A stretch of 64,000 nucleotides of DNA from Anisus vortex (Eukaryota; Mollusca; Gastropoda; Planorbidae). Below, piece after piece: positions 13,101-25,796 of the stretch. The stretch's first letter is position 1; each line of letters opens with the position of its first letter. The stretch is taken from NCBI GenBank assembly GCA_949126835.1, contig OX421494.1, forward strand, positions 57,044,358 through 57,108,357, written 5' to 3'. The notes under the pieces were generated by a model. The model was not told the origin of the DNA and did no database searches. It saw nothing but the letters and a program-made list of their open reading frames with translations. A program made the translations under genes and the position numbers.

Positions 13101-14500
13101 CCTACGCGTTGATACTTCAACACAAACAAAGCTTTATAAATATATAACTATGTTAAATTTTATTTGTATGCTTAAAGACGATTTACTGATCGCTCGACGC
13201 CAATCTGTATTAACATGGTATGGTGACATGGTTGATGGTAACTGGTAACCATAGACGCATTAGGCCTAGAATGTATAATTAATGTTTTTTTGGTTAAAAA
13301 CTGGTTCAAAAGGTAAAAGAAAAGTACAGTTCGCTCCCTAGCTTCTGGGTATAAAGTTTTTATGAATTAGTTTTTTTGTAAAATGAAAAGCTAATATAAT
13401 TACGCCCAAAAACCACTAGGCCCCCAGTAAAATAACAAAGGCGAAGAAGGTTTTATTGACAACTTCTGCCCCCTAGCTACTGCGCATGCCTAGACATTGA
13501 CCTCTTTTTTGGAATAATTAATAAAATGAAAAGGTCTATAGTACCGGCACTTTGAAATCTATAGTCTTACCTGTTTACCTACTTAGACCCGGTTTGGCAC
13601 TCTTAGCACCAAAACTGAAATACTCTATGTACGGTAGGTCATCGCTCAATGGCGGTAGAGAAATAGTTGCCTACTATTGTTGTTTAGTGGTTGGTGGAAG
13701 CGGGGAGGGGGCCGATCTAGCTTGAAAACAGCTCACACGCAAACTCAAGCTGAACAGGGCTCAAAGTCCCTCGGTGCCAGGGTGTCTTGTAAGCGGTGAC
13801 TAGGATCAGCCTTTTGTGGCGTCCTTACAGAATGGTGTTAAGTCTGTAAGTATTTTATATTTATATGCAAAAAACACTATACTCTATACTCCTATTCCTA
13901 TACTCTATACTCTAGCATTGCACGGTTCTCAGTCGATGGTACCTGAACCCCTGTAGGCACGCAGCAGTCTGCTGGGGGAGAGGGGCACGCGAACATTACC
14001 TTTACATTGGTAAGGACTAATTGCAGGAATATACACAATCGTGTTATTTATGAGTCGCGTCGGCACACACACACACAACAACAACAAAAACTGAAAAGAA
14101 AACCAACACACTAATGGAGGTACAAAAGAAGTCCTTCTGACCTCGCTCCTATTAATCTTTGGCGCCTACACTGTGGAACAGCAAACTCCAGATTTGATGC
14201 ATTCTCAGTCCAAATATCTCTTAAATACAAGTTACCAGATCTTTCTTTTTAGATAGTGTTATTGTTCATCTCCCTCAACAACACCAGCGACTGAATTAAT
14301 TGTAGAAATAAAGTGAACTCAGCATGCTAAATGCAATTACATGGAGAGGTATGCTATATAAAAGACCATCGGTACCATTCATTAGTGAAGGGGTACGGGT
14401 GTGAAAAATGTTTGGGGACCTCTGCTCTAGCTCAAGCATCTGCTCAGTCTGTGTGAGTATGTGCATATGTGTGAGCATGTTTGTATGTGTGTGTGTTAAG
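10106..14500. other. AT-rich intergenic stretch without a recognised gene
   Basis: No exon series, tRNA or transposon ORF could be supported. Between about 11860 and 13000 the sequence is crowded with the palindromic word AGGCCT and variants of TATAGGCCTA, with a TA run at 12131-12155. Around 13660-13830 composition is more mixed, but no splice-consistent exon was found. It lies between the coiled-coil gene and the first GPx gene, so it may hold regulatory sequence for the latter. Confidence 0.5.
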
Positions 14501-14509
14501 GTTGAATAT

Positions 14510-14810
14510 GTGTGTATTGGTGAGTACGTGTATATGTGAACATATGTATTGGTGAGTACGTGTATATGTGAACATATGTATTGGTGAGTACGTGTATATG
14601 TGAACATATGTATTGGTGAGTACGTGTATATGTGAACATATGTATTGGTGAGTACGTGTATATGTGAACATATGTATTGGTGAGTACGTGTATATGTGAA
14701 CATATGTATTGGTGAGTACGTGTATATGTGAACATATGTATTGGTGAGTACGTGTATATGTGAACATATGTATTGGTGAGTACGTGTATATGTGAACATA
14801 TGTGTTTGTG
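14510..14810. repeat. 32-bp minisatellite, GT-rich
   Basis: Nine copies of a 32-bp unit containing TATTGGTGAGTACGTGTATA. Copies are almost identical. Each contains GGTGAGT, a perfect splice-donor-like word on the plus strand, but there is no exon here. The long minus-strand frames rich in H, T and I are repeat by-products. Confidence 0.93.
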
Positions 14811-15054
14811 AGAGTGAATGTATTGTCGTTCTCGGACAGTAATGAGAATTAAATAACATATGCAACCAGAAGGCGTTGGGCTATAGTTAAACAGCTATTG
14901 GAAATAAAGTAGAGTTAAGGCTTATATATATGGCGAAGACTGTGACATTTCCTCCACAAATTATGCAGAAGTAAACAAGAAACAGGAGTTTTACTGTAAA
15001 TGTCTCATTGTTAAGATAAGCATAGATAAGACAACAGCTTGTCTTCTGTAAACA

Positions 15055-15063
15055 ATAATAAAG
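15055..15063 (+). promoter_or_regulatory. Weak TATA-like element of paralog A
   Basis: ATAATAAAG lies 45 bp before the ATG, close to the spacing of the clearer TATA boxes of paralogs B and C. An alternative is the TATATATA run at about 14924, 184 bp upstream. Position alone supports this call. Confidence 0.3.
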
Positions 15064-15107
15064 AGCCCGACCATAGATCCCGCTTCAGTTGGATTGAAGA
15101 CTTGGCC

Positions 15108-18100
15108 ATGGGTTGGCCGGACACCTACACCAGCGGTCTGCTGGCCACTTTGTGTGGCTTGTTGGCCATGGTGAATGCAGGAGTTATGATGGTGAGTTTA
15201 CACTAAGATTGGGTTCTGTATATAAAGGACTATTATTTCAAGCTTTTTTGCGTAATTTATCTTTGTTTATTTAGTTATTATACACGGCAGTAAATTCTTT
15301 TAATGTACAGATAGGCCTACACACAGAAACTTAGATATAAGCTTACAATTCAACTAATCGAATATATTAGGCCTACTGGACATAGGAATAAAAACACATT
15401 AATGTCTTTTATCATAAGCAAAGGCTGGAATCTGGCAATGATCAAACAGCCTATGGCTAGTTATGTTCTTTAATTAACCCTTTCACTGTCAACTGGGGTG
15501 TAATCCACCCGGAGAGGGACTTCTATTGCTCATAACTTTTTTCTCGTTTTGATAATTGTCCTCATATTTTACCTAATCCTCAATGTCCTTGACATGAACA
15601 CGTGAGACTATGAAAATATTAAAAGTATGATTAAGAAATTATTTTTTTTTTGGGGGGGGGGGGGGGGCAGCTAAACTTTTTTTTCTACATTCCCCGGCAA
15701 CTGGGCGTAACACACCCGTATATAATTTAAGAGGGGAACAACCCTCTGAACTAACTAGTTGACATTTTTTATTGAGTTGTTTGATGTTCTGCTGATTATT
15801 TGAGAGTGTACAAGTCCACAAAATACATTTTAAAGGTCAACAATAAAAAAATTAGTCGTCTGACTGAGCATATATGGCCTGCCAACTATAAATAACATAA
15901 GTTTAGTTGATATAATATATTTTAAAACAGAACTATCTAGTGTATACATAAAAATAAGGTCTTTGCATCTCGCTTGCACAACTTTTACATACAATAACTG
16001 ATCTTTATTTGCAAATGTGTTTGCTACACTTGCAGTATTGAGATTTTTTCATTCATGACATTTCATTGAGTGCAGTGTAGTAAGTGTACACCTAGTTTGC
16101 TTTTTCGCTGTATTACTTGCCATATCGGTTATCATTGCCATTTTTTGTCGCAGTTGATATGGTTTAATTAGTTTGTTGAAGTTTTGTTTTAACGCCAATT
16201 AAAACACTGCCAATGTTCTGCCTCACAATATCTTGGTGTGCTGGGGTAGATGACCGGGTAATACAATTTTACATCATATAGGCCTAATCCTATAATGTTG
16301 AAAAGAAAATGGGTATAATTAAGTCAAATTTATATAAAAGTAAGCCTATAATGAAATATAATATAGGCCCTATATAATAGGCTATTGAATATATTTATGG
16401 TACGCCTAGATATCCTTTCTCATTTTACTATAGTAGCGTCTCTAGCGACCGCTGCCTTGCGTCGAAAAAAAATGGCAGAATCGAGCTTCACTTTTAGTGA
16501 CTGCGCATATAGGCATTGCGCATTCTGTTCTATAGCTATTCTGTGGGAGTTGCTTGCAGTATGTTGAAACTATATGCACCAACCTATAAAACCAACCAAC
16601 TGCTCATTCACATCAATGTTCTCCCAGTAACATAATACTTTACTAAACTACTTAGGAATGCTTCTCAGATATCTCTTACGTGAAAAAGATGTCACATGTC
16701 TGAGAGATTGACAGTCAACAGAAGCTTTTCTTTTCATTTCAATCACATCGATTCTTTGCCAAGAATCTCCTTCTACTTTCTTGCATTCCCTGTTGACGAA
16801 GGCTAGATCTACTGTTGGTAATCATTTGTTCACTATATTAAGAGTTCCTGTGTGATCTGTGCAGTAAATTTGATTCCTATGGGTTTTTTTTAGTATGCAT
16901 CATAGGCAGTGTTTTATTATTCAAAGGTAATTATTAAATTATTATATATGATTTAATCCATTGGTGAAGCAGCATAATAGGAGATTGTGTGACCAGCACA
17001 ATACCCAGGCAATTTACGTCTCCACAATTAATTTCAAGTACCTAGCAGAGTTAAATCTTCTTAGAAACATATTTTTTAGGCCCGGGAAAAAATCATAGCC
17101 TTCGCAAGGATTTAAACCTCGAACCTTCGGTACGCCAGTCCAGCGCGCTGCCACAAGACCACCGTGTGCTAAAATGTACAAAAAATCATTATTGATGGCC
17201 ATTTATTGTTGAATAAGACTATAGGTGTAACTCGCCCAGTTGCCAGGAATCATTATAAATATTTTCCCTTACATCATGAGTGTACGGGTGTGTTACACCC
17301 AGTTGCCGGGGACAGGTTATGATCAGGAAATATGTTGCCGTAGAAAGGGTTAAGATGGTTTTGTCCCGAAGGACACGTAAATATAATTTCTTGCCGATTA
17401 GCATTTGACTACAGAATGTGTGGCTCTCGAGCTAATCAATAAAATTTAAATTTGAAACCCTCCTCAAATTGCAAGTAGATGCGTACATAGATTAGATATA
17501 TATATTACATATGCGGAACATCTGTTACATACTAGATCTATAAGATTTAAACCTAAAATAAACAAAACAAATAAACTATTTTAACTTAGTTGGCCTTTAA
17601 ATTTAAGCATACCATGCTAATAACGCCAAGTGTTAAGAGGGATTAAAGATAATTATAGTTAGAATCTACTAGAAAGTCTCTTTAAAAACCCGGACGAGCC
17701 AAAGCTCTTTACTCCGGGGCGTAACGCATTAGAAATGAGTATAACTCTGCCCGGGTTCCAGCCACCCCACGGCACGCCGAGGCGTGGCGTGCCATGTAAA
17801 AGGGAAGGCTTCCGCAGGCCAGAGACCGTTCGCTGCGGTTCCCCTAAGGATCATTATCGTGGTGGCGCGCCCGTATATCTGCATTGTCACCCGGTAGCAC
17901 AAATCCTATACTATAGGAACAGGCATCCAGGCACCGGGTGGGTCGTGAGACATGTTGCAGCATCCATTGCTTCCTCCCCACCGAGACCCCGTGGCCTCTC
18001 GGCAGTGCAATGAATCTCGGACATGCTGCGGGGGCTGTCCCCCATGCGTTAGCCCGCCGGTGTTTTCTAAAAGAAAAGTACTGGCGGTTTAGATAGTCGT

Positions 18101-21100
18101 GGATGTGCGCGTCCGCCAGAACACCTAAGTTAGCACTTCCAATGATATAGGGAGAGATAAGCAAAGACATCATTGGTCATTTGTAGAGATTTATTTTATG
18201 ATGATAGGTGGATAGGCCCTATATTAATATTATGTACTTTAAAAAAAATGTATTCATATAAACCGCATTATATTAATGTATTCTGTCTATTCCCACGTAG
18301 GACTGCAATCAATCAGCAAACGACAACAGAACTATTTACGATTTTTCCTTGAAGAATGTCCACAAGAATATGACAATCGACCTTAGTGATTACAAAGGAA
18401 AGGTAACTGATGATTTACTCATGAAGTTTTATATTTTTTTACTGCTGAACTAATAACTAATAATGATGACATTTGTATAGCTCTGCCAACAAACATAATG
18501 CAAGCTCAGAGCGCAGTTAACATACAACTAAGAACACGGATACATACTATTGGCTAAGAGATAAAAAACTAAATGATGATTCAAAACTTTATAAACATAG
18601 AACAAATCAAACAACTAAAACAAAATAACCGACCTAACATATTGATAAGATAGTAGGGCTCTAAAGCATGTTAACTAAGATAAATATTGCGCTCTAAAGT
18701 TTTGTTGCTGCTCTGATCAAAGCTGCCATCAGTATTATACACTGATCTATATATCAGTGGTATTATGCTAAGAAGGGAAAGTCCATAAAAGACGTCATCC
18801 GAGCTTATGGACAAAGAAATTATTACTGCCACAACTTTTAAACATCCTACTTTTGTCACATATTGTTGCCTCAAAAGGCAAAGGAGGTCTATTTTAAACA
18901 GCTTCTAGAACACATGATTCAAAGCCGTGTATTATTTAGATTTAGAAGTTGCTATAAATATCATATTAAATTTGAAACATGTATAAGGAAATGTTTTCGT
19001 AAAAAATATTTTTAATATATAGCCTACGTTTATATCATTAGCACATTTGCTGCCAACCTATTATCTTTTAATTGTAAGTGTATACATTTTTTTTGTTCAT
19101 CTTAAATTGACTCCTTTTTTATGTATTCCGTCCACAGGTTGTCCTTATTGTCAATGTGGCAACTTACTGAGGTCTGACTCCCCATTACTTTGGAATGAAT
19201 GCACTAAGTTCCCAGTATGGTAGTCAGGGCTTTGTAATTCTCGGCTTCCCTTGCAACCAGTTTCTCAAGGTACCTTACTCTTTAGCATAATTAACTCAAA
19301 TACTTTCCCTTTCGAACCCGTTTATTTAAGCTTAACTTTGCATGTTGGGATATATAAAAAGGATCGCCTTGCAACATGAACAGTTGCCATGGAGATATTC
19401 TGAAATTAAAGTCGACCAAAAGGGTTGAAATATGTAATATGCAGAAACAAATAGATTTCCCTCTCTATTCTGAGAACTATGAATCTATTTGTCTTCTTAG
19501 TTTTAAAATAACTTTAGTTTTAAATAATTGTAAATCAATATTGTTGTCTATACTGGCATAGATCCGAATTACTTACTGGTAATAGCTTAACCTTTTCGGT
19601 ATTTAGATTTATCGTTCATTGTTCTTCTGTCAATCAGACATTATCAGATACTATTACCTTTGACTGCGCTTCCTCCATAATAGCCTAGTGCGGACAAAAC
19701 TAGCTTATAAATAGCCTAGTGCGGACAAAACTAGCTTATAAATAGCCTAGTGCGGACAAAACTAGCTTATAAATAGCCTAGTGCGGACAAAACTAGCTTA
19801 TAAATAGCCTAGTGCGGACAAAACTAGCTTATAAATAGCCTAGAACATTAGCATGGGAGCCTGTAACACTTTGCTTTATTCCATATAATAATGCCCTACA
19901 CATTTGGCTTAATGTAAAAGTTTTGGGTTAGTTTAGTGCTATTGTTCCCGTGTGGTATTCGGGCAGGGAATGGGTTGCCTGATCAAACCAGGAAAACCAG
20001 TAACTTAACATCATTTAAAACACTCAATAGAAATGCAGGACTAGACACAAACCACGGATGTGCGTAGGACGCAATAATATTTTTTTTATAGAAGGAGCGT
20101 TTGTAATGTATAAGATAAGCTATAATGTTCATATAAAATACTAAAAAGTTAGTTTGAAAAATAAAGATTTAGGAATAAATTTTACGTCACTGGTTAAGCC
20201 AGCAAGAGTTAATTATACCAAAGACTATAAAAAGATGGACGCTTGCGCTATTTATCGAGCTGAATAGTTCGTTTGCGCATGCGCGGCCTCCTATTTGCAC
20301 TCAAGTCTTCCGTTTTAAATACAATTTAAAAAACGCCCCTGCGTAGAGTATAACAAGAAAATTTAAGAATTGCACAATTGCTAGCAGGCATTATAGTTTT
20401 TAATACACATTGGTAGATTTCAGGAGTGTAGCGTTTGTTAATATAGACATTACCTTGCAAGTTTACAATTCTTCCTATTTATTTTTTTTCCAGCAAGAAC
20501 CTGGAGCCAATGGGACAGAGATCCTGAACGGGGTGAAGTATGTTCGCCCTGGTGGCGGTTTCGTCCCCAACTTTCAACTTTTTGAGAAAATTGATGTCAA
20601 CGGGGCACAGGAGCACCCACTCTACACTTACTTAAAGGTTAGAATTAAGAGTTGCAGCCTTTTATTAGCACTTCACTCATCTGAAAGATAATTATACGTG
20701 TATTATGTATTATTAAATCCGATGACAGTGGAACTAACGTTTTTGAAACTTGAGACCCCTTTACATTCAAGACTAATATTGTTTGGTGCAAGAGTATTCA
20801 AACTAAGCGTTGTGAAGCAGACGATAAAATGTTGACCTTTTCTGTGTTCCAAAACTCCTTTGTTTTCTTCTACAGTCCGTGCTAGACTCTATCTCTTGCA
20901 TAAAGTTGACCGTCTATAGACTCTTATCTCGTGTATAAAGTTGACCGTCTATAGACACTTATCTCTTGTATAAAGTTGACCGTCTATAGACACTTATCTC
21001 TTGTATAAAGTTGACCGTCTATAGACACTTATCTCTTGTATAAAGTTGACCGTCTATAGACACTTATCTCTTGTATAAAGTTGACCGTCTATAAACACTT

Positions 21101-24100
21101 ATCTCTTGTATAAAGTTGACCGTCTATAGACACTTATCTCTTGTATAAAGTTGACCGTCTATAGACACTTATCTCTTGTATAAAGTTGACCGTCTATAGA
21201 CACTTATCTCTTGTATAAAGTTGACCGTCTATAGACACTTATCTCTTGTATAAAGTTGACCGTCTATAGACACTTATCTCTTGTATAAAGTTGACCGTCT
21301 ATAGACACTTATCTCTTGTATAAAGTTGACCGTCTATAGACACTTATCTCTTGTATAAAGTTGACCGTCTATAGACTCTTATCTCTTGTATAAAGTTGAC
21401 CGACTATATCAGACTTTGGGCCCATCAAAATCTTGACCTGCATGGTGATACTATAAAACAGTACCTGGTTTCTCGCTTGTCTATGGACAGGACTGTGACA
21501 GTAGTGATTTTGTAACTTTGTGTAAATGACTGTGTGATCAATTTAACACAAACTGAAACTTAGTGACACATAATGGACTGTATTATTGTAATTTGTTAAC
21601 CAAACTGAGTGTTGTTATTATATTGACTGACTGGACTCTGTGAAATGTGTTCATGAATGTCTTGTTTGAGTGTAGGAATAGGCTAATGATTGAATGTCTG
21701 TAAGAAGGAGCTATAAAAGGATTATAGAATGAGAATACACGCTTTTTTAGTTCTTTTTTTTACAATGACATTGTTGGAAGATGTGCTCTGGTTGAGTCAA
21801 AGGACCATAAAAAATATATAGATATAATATTTTGTCTTAATTTTACGTCGCTTTGGTCTAGAAAAATCAACATAACTAAGCTTACATTATAAGCTTACTA
21901 AAATTCAAAATTTAGAATTACATAGGCCTAGACATATTTTTTGAAGTTTTAGGCATTCGTTTTTTATCAGCTCTAGATCTAATTGCGGATAAAAGTTTAA
22001 AAAAAAACTGCCCCAAGCTCAAGCTTTTAGCTCTGCTTCAAAAACCTGTTAGAAACATTACTGCACGAGACATTATATCAAGGGTGTGGGGTGTAACGGG
22101 AGGGGAAACTTGAAGCAGACGTGTAGTTTTGCACGTTGAGTGACGGGCCTTTAAGAAATTATATGATTTAGAGGAAATAGAAATCAATATTATAAATAAC
22201 AAATACATGTTTGTCCAGAGAGGCGGGAAATCTAAATACACCATTCCTGCTTGACTGCCAATTATTAATTGACTATTCCGTGCGCACTGCCCTCTATAAT
22301 ATGGATTTTCTGTCACGTGTCTATCACTTTGAAGTCTGCAATCAGCTATTGTTTGGACTTAAAATTAGGCTTTAGAAAAACATCTGCTATACGCTAGGTA
22401 ACTGATGATTCTTAATCTACCCACATATAGCCTAGGCTAGTGACAAAGGTCTTACACAAACCATAGACTATAGGCCCTAATATATTATAGTCTATGCACA
22501 AACAAATAAAAAAAAATACATATTTTTATAACGCTATTCATAACAAAGTCTTCGAATGCGCTTTACATTTACCATAATATGTTATTTAAAAAAAACACAC
22601 GAATAAGTGTGTTTATAATTTGTTTTAAAAATGTCAATACTGTCAGCTTGTTGAAATGTATTCGGAAGTTCATTCCACAACAGAAGTGGTACACATAATG
22701 AAAAAAAGGAAAAAGAGGGGAACATGTTAAACTGCCCAATGGAAATTGGGATAACCCTTGCGCCCTGACCTCCACTTCAGGAATCAACTAGGCGGCCCGC
22801 CATTTACCGTCTTAGTGACACCAGCTACGTAGTACATGTCACTGACATTAATATGTGTGTGAAGTTTCTGTTGGTGTTAAATTAAGATAAATAAAGTTCC
22901 ATCCAGTTTGTTTCATATCAAGGAATTAGGGCATATCGTTGTTTTTTTTATAAATCTTAGTAAAAAGTAGGCTAAAGCTGTATGAGAGAAAAGCTAATTA
23001 TTCAATAGTTTTATACGTTTTACAGACGTTCCTTCTAGATAGAATATTTTTACGTCCACTAGACCCAAAACTCATGCAGGGCGGCAGGGATCGGTCGGCG
23101 GCTGGGATAGAACCCGCGACGTGTTGGTTGATAGTCGGTGAACTAACCACTGTGTGACAGTAATAGTAACTTGTGTAACTGTGAGTGTGTAAGGGACGGA
23201 ACACTCATATTATAAACTGACTGAGACTTAGTGACACACATTAGACTGTATTATTTAATGTGTTGACGGGACTTAGTGACCGGATATCTCTGTGTTATTG
23301 TTTATGCGACTGGCTGGACAGAGTGAGTTTTATACATGGATATCTTTTGGAGGTGTATGAATAGGGAGTGATTGCCTGTGATGTGCTAATGCAATGTACT
23401 AAATTGTACTATAAAAGGATTGTAGAATGAGAATAACGATTAGTTGTCAAACAAAACTATTGGTTAAAGATGTACATTCACACACAGGACCAACATAATC
23501 GTTTTAAAAAAGCATCTCCTCACAAGACACTGGGACAGGAAATAGAACAAAATTTATATATTTGTATTGTTTCACTGTTTGTACTACACAGTGTTCATTT
23601 ATTTTTGTGTTGTTTGCTGATAGTCCCTAATATTCAATTGATGATAGCGAAAACACAATAAATTGTCTAGTAATAGACCCAAAATAGAATGATGTTGGGA
23701 TACAATAAAAATGAACATTCTAATTAGGGAGTACAATAACGTTTGGTACAGCTGTATGATCCGGGCATAGAATGGGTTGCCCGAACACTTTATCTAAACC
23801 AATAACTTAACAGCATTTTAAAATACTAATCAAAATGCAAGACTAGACTTAGCACACGAATAAGCGTATGACGCAATAATCTCCTGTATAGAAGGAGCGT
23901 CTGTACCTGACACTCTAGCATGGAATGGGTTGCCTGAAAAAAAAACAGGAAAACCAGTAACGTAACATCATTTTAAACACTAATAAAAATGCAGGAGTAA
24001 ACTTGGAAAACGGATGAGCGTAGGACGCACTAATCGTCTTATAGAAGGAGCGTTTGTAAGATATAAGATAAGATCATACACTGTGTGACTTTTTTGCATT

Positions 24101-24394
24101 TTTGTACCATCTTTAATAATAACTTTACAATTGTTCTAGCGGGTTTCTTTCTTTTTGCGTCACTAGAGTGTTTGCCCTCCGACAGGAGTGACCTTTAACC
24201 CAGCCACGCTGTTCTATTCACCAATCAAAGCCAGCGACGTGGCGTGGAACTGGGAAGTTTTCCTGATTGGCTACAACGGGAAGGTCGTCAAGCGCACCAT
24301 CCCTCAAACTGATCCTGACAAACTGGCAGCCGACATAGAGATTGAACTGGCGCGCGCCAGAAGCGCTATCACCAGCCCACCAATTATTGGTTAA
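15108..24394 (+). CDS. Secreted selenocysteine glutathione peroxidase, paralog A
   Basis: Five coding exons: 15108-15191, 18301-18402, 19138-19269, 20494-20637 and 24167-24394, all with GT/AG introns in phase 0, give 229 aa. Such enzymes reduce hydrogen peroxide and lipid peroxides with glutathione or another thiol; this one should act outside the cell. Residues 1-28 form a hydrophobic signal peptide ([16 protein letters not shown]). Exon 3 reads NVATY-UGA-GLT, placing selenocysteine at residue 73. The remaining catalytic residues are Gln103 (FPCNQF), Trp181 and Asn182 (VAWNWE). [13 protein letters not shown] is the loop of the tetrameric GPx1/2/3 class, absent from GPx4. Possible N-glycosylation sites include NRT, NMT and NGT. 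A SECIS candidate lies 1.27 kb past the stop. Length and motifs match extracellular GPx3. It is first of three tandem copies. Read with UGA as stop it would look like a pseudogene. Confidence 0.93.
16966..17168 (-). mobile_element. tRNA-derived SINE, family C, in paralog A intron 1
   Basis: The reverse strand begins GCACACGGTGGTCTTGTGGC, then AGCGCGCTGGACTGGCGTAC and a B-box region GAGGTTTAAATCC. It is the clearest tRNA-like head of family C. Its 3' part shares CACACAATC with the other copies. Confidence 0.8.
17689..18075. repeat. GC-rich dispersed repeat D, copy 1 (18S-like)
   Basis: A GC-rich island in the AT-rich intron 1 of paralog A. From about 17783 to 18020 it matches copy 2 at 43148-43432 closely. 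Shared words include CTGCGGTTCCCCTAAGGATC, CACCCGGTAGCACAAATCCT and CCTCCCCACCGAGACCC. The segment 17794-17857 resembles the 3' end of 18S rRNA, including AAGGATCATTA. Strand is not certain because no promoter or tail is evident; the rRNA-like part reads on the plus strand. Confidence 0.7.
19168..19170 (+). other. UGA selenocysteine codon, paralog A
   Basis: In-frame TGA at residue 73 between TAC and GGT, in the motif NVATY-U-GLT. The frame continues for 156 codons with correct splicing into conserved GPx sequence, so this is recoding and not termination. Confidence 0.93.
19677..19845. repeat. 31-bp tandem repeat, five copies
   Basis: Five near-identical copies of a 31-bp unit containing AGCCTAGTGCGGACAAAACT, in intron 3 of paralog A. 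Confidence 0.93.
19943..20127 (+). mobile_element. LINE 3' end, family A, 5'-truncated
   Basis: It begins with the end of a LINE ORF (frame reading roughly [20 protein letters not shown]) and runs through a short 3'UTR to the tail hairpin region and GTATAAGATAAG. In intron 3 of paralog A, same orientation as the gene. Confidence 0.8.
20219..20340. mobile_element. Half of a GGACCGCTTG-type MITE
   Basis: It starts ACCAAAGACTATAAAAAGAT followed by GGACGCTTGCGC, which matches the left end of the copies at 46752 and 33363. The right end is missing. Confidence 0.55.
20884..21405. repeat. 35-bp minisatellite
   Basis: About 15 copies of a 35-bp unit containing AAAGTTGACCGTCTATAGAC. It begins about 250 bp into intron 4 of paralog A. 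Copies differ by few substitutions. Confidence 0.94.
21484..21760 (+). mobile_element. LTR-like dispersed repeat, copy 1
   Basis: It shares several blocks with 23148-23470: CTGTGACAGTA, ACTTAGTGACACA, GACTGTATTATT and, near the end, CTATAAAAGGATTATAGAAT. The TATAAAA before the end, the TGTGACA start and the lack of an ORF fit a solo LTR, but the exact 3' edge and target duplication were not found. Confidence 0.45.
23018..23153 (-). mobile_element. tRNA-derived SINE, family B, in paralog A intron 4
   Basis: The reverse strand has AGTTCACCGAC and the B box GGGTTCTATCCC. It ends with the tail ACGTAAAAATATTCTATCTA then GAAGGAACGTCTGTAAAA. The head is truncated compared with the copy at 28613. 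Confidence 0.8.
23148..23470 (+). mobile_element. LTR-like dispersed repeat, copy 2
   Basis: It is the partner of 21484-21760, with the same order of blocks and the same CTATAAAAGGATTGTAGAAT near its end. It lies directly against the family B SINE. Confidence 0.45.
23756..24076 (+). mobile_element. Two LINE 3' ends of family A in tandem
   Basis: Copy one spans about 23756-23910 and copy two about 23911-24076. Both run from the CATAGAATGGGTTGCC or CATGGAATGGGTTGCC ORF-end region to the GAAGGAGCGT tail. The second ends only 90 bp before exon 5 of paralog A. Confidence 0.75.
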
Positions 24395-25659
24395 CTTTCA
24401 ATACAATGTATTTTTTCCTTTTTTTAAAAAATACTAACATTATAAATAATTTTATATTATACAATTTTTTTTTCAAAATGATTAAAGCCACAATTTGTTT
24501 TTTTTGTATATTTTATAATAAAACAGATAACACTAGACATACACAAATAATTATTATTTAATATAAATTTAGCCCCCATAACAGAAATAATAAAATAGTA
24601 TATAGATCAATATCGTAGTATTATTTGACCAGAGTTCTATTATCAATTGTTTGATATGATTATGCTATAAGCTTAGGCCTATTTTTCATTACTCCCTTTC
24701 TATTAACTCACACTGTCTGTCTGTCTGCTTGTCCTGTTGGTTGTTAGCAAAACTTTGCATGGATTTTTCAACCACTTCCCGTCGTCCAATCGAGCTGAAA
24801 CTTGGGCAGCGGACTCGTCTCGATTAACAATACATTATATAAAATTTTCAGCATCATAGCCTTTGGAATAGTCACTAATACCTTCGACCAAATTGCGAAT
24901 CAAAAGAAAAAAAAACATGGCTGCCTCTACCGGAAGAGACGAAAGTAAATAAACTTTTCGGATATGTTCGTTTTTACGAAATAAATAGAATGAAAACGAC
25001 ACAATGTAGCTGAAACAAAGCGAGTTATCTTTTTATGGTTTTTGCGGGCCAAAGCTAGAAAAAAAAAAGGATGCGCAAATTTTAGTGTGGAAATTCATAA
25101 GGTATGATATCACTTATATTTATTTTAATCTATCAAAATATAAATTAAATATAAACTTAGTTTACAAAGAAATGGAGTATAATAAAAACATTGTTTTTAT
25201 GGGTTAGTTTATTTCATATTAAGGGAGATAAAAAATATAACTACTAGCCACTAGAAAAAAAAATTATTGAATGAAGAAGGGTGGAGCTGATTTTGTGATA
25301 AGGGAAATAACTTTATATTTTTATTGTTACACTATTTAAAGAGTTATCTTTCATTCAGTATAATATGATGTATTATGTTATGTACCTTGTTCTTACTAAT
25401 TATTAAATTGATCAATACTCTTTTTAAACCAATAATTTAATGCTGTAATTTTTAAACATTACTTTCCTATAATATACCCAACTAGCCTTTAGCTAATACA
25501 ACAATAAATAATAGAAATATGTCAAAAGTTGAAATGTTAAACAAGCCGTAAACTTTTCCTACTAGTCTCAAAATTTCACGTCTGCCATAGTACTTAGTAC
25601 ATTATGACTTGTTTGTGTTCGCTTTGTTAAAACTTCGATGTGTACAGTTTTTTGACATA

Positions 25660-25725
25660 AAGATGTTATGACGTGCCTTCTATAAACAGTTTTCATTGGC
25701 TGCTGGATCGCACCGACACATTATT
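25660..25725 (+). promoter_or_regulatory. SECIS element of paralog A
   Basis: The 5' core ATGA is at 25668-25671 and the 3' core CGAC at 25714-25717, allowing the tandem G-A/A-G quartet. The helix between has GTGC opposite GCAC and TCTA opposite TGGA. Twelve bases after ATGA come the unpaired AAA, followed by a mini-helix CAG/CTG, as in type II SECIS elements. All three paralogs share this layout at the same relative place. Confidence 0.8.
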
Positions 25726-25796
25726 GACGTCATCAAGACTTGTGCATTCGTCTGGTGATTGTCGTAATGGCATTTCTTTTTTTTTTTTATTTGAAG

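Noticed and set aside
14296..14865. 189-aa minus-strand frame rich in His, Thr and Tyr
   Set aside because: It is the translation of a 32-bp GT-rich array; no splice or codon support.
17735..18173. Frames in GC-rich repeat D
   Set aside because: Explained by high GC content; the same region recurs at 43 kb without the frames and resembles rRNA.
25718..25775. Second SECIS candidate using TTGAC ... TGATTGTC
   Set aside because: Only six bases separate the core from the AA, too short for the usual 11-13; the upstream candidate fits better. The block is kept as a separate finding.
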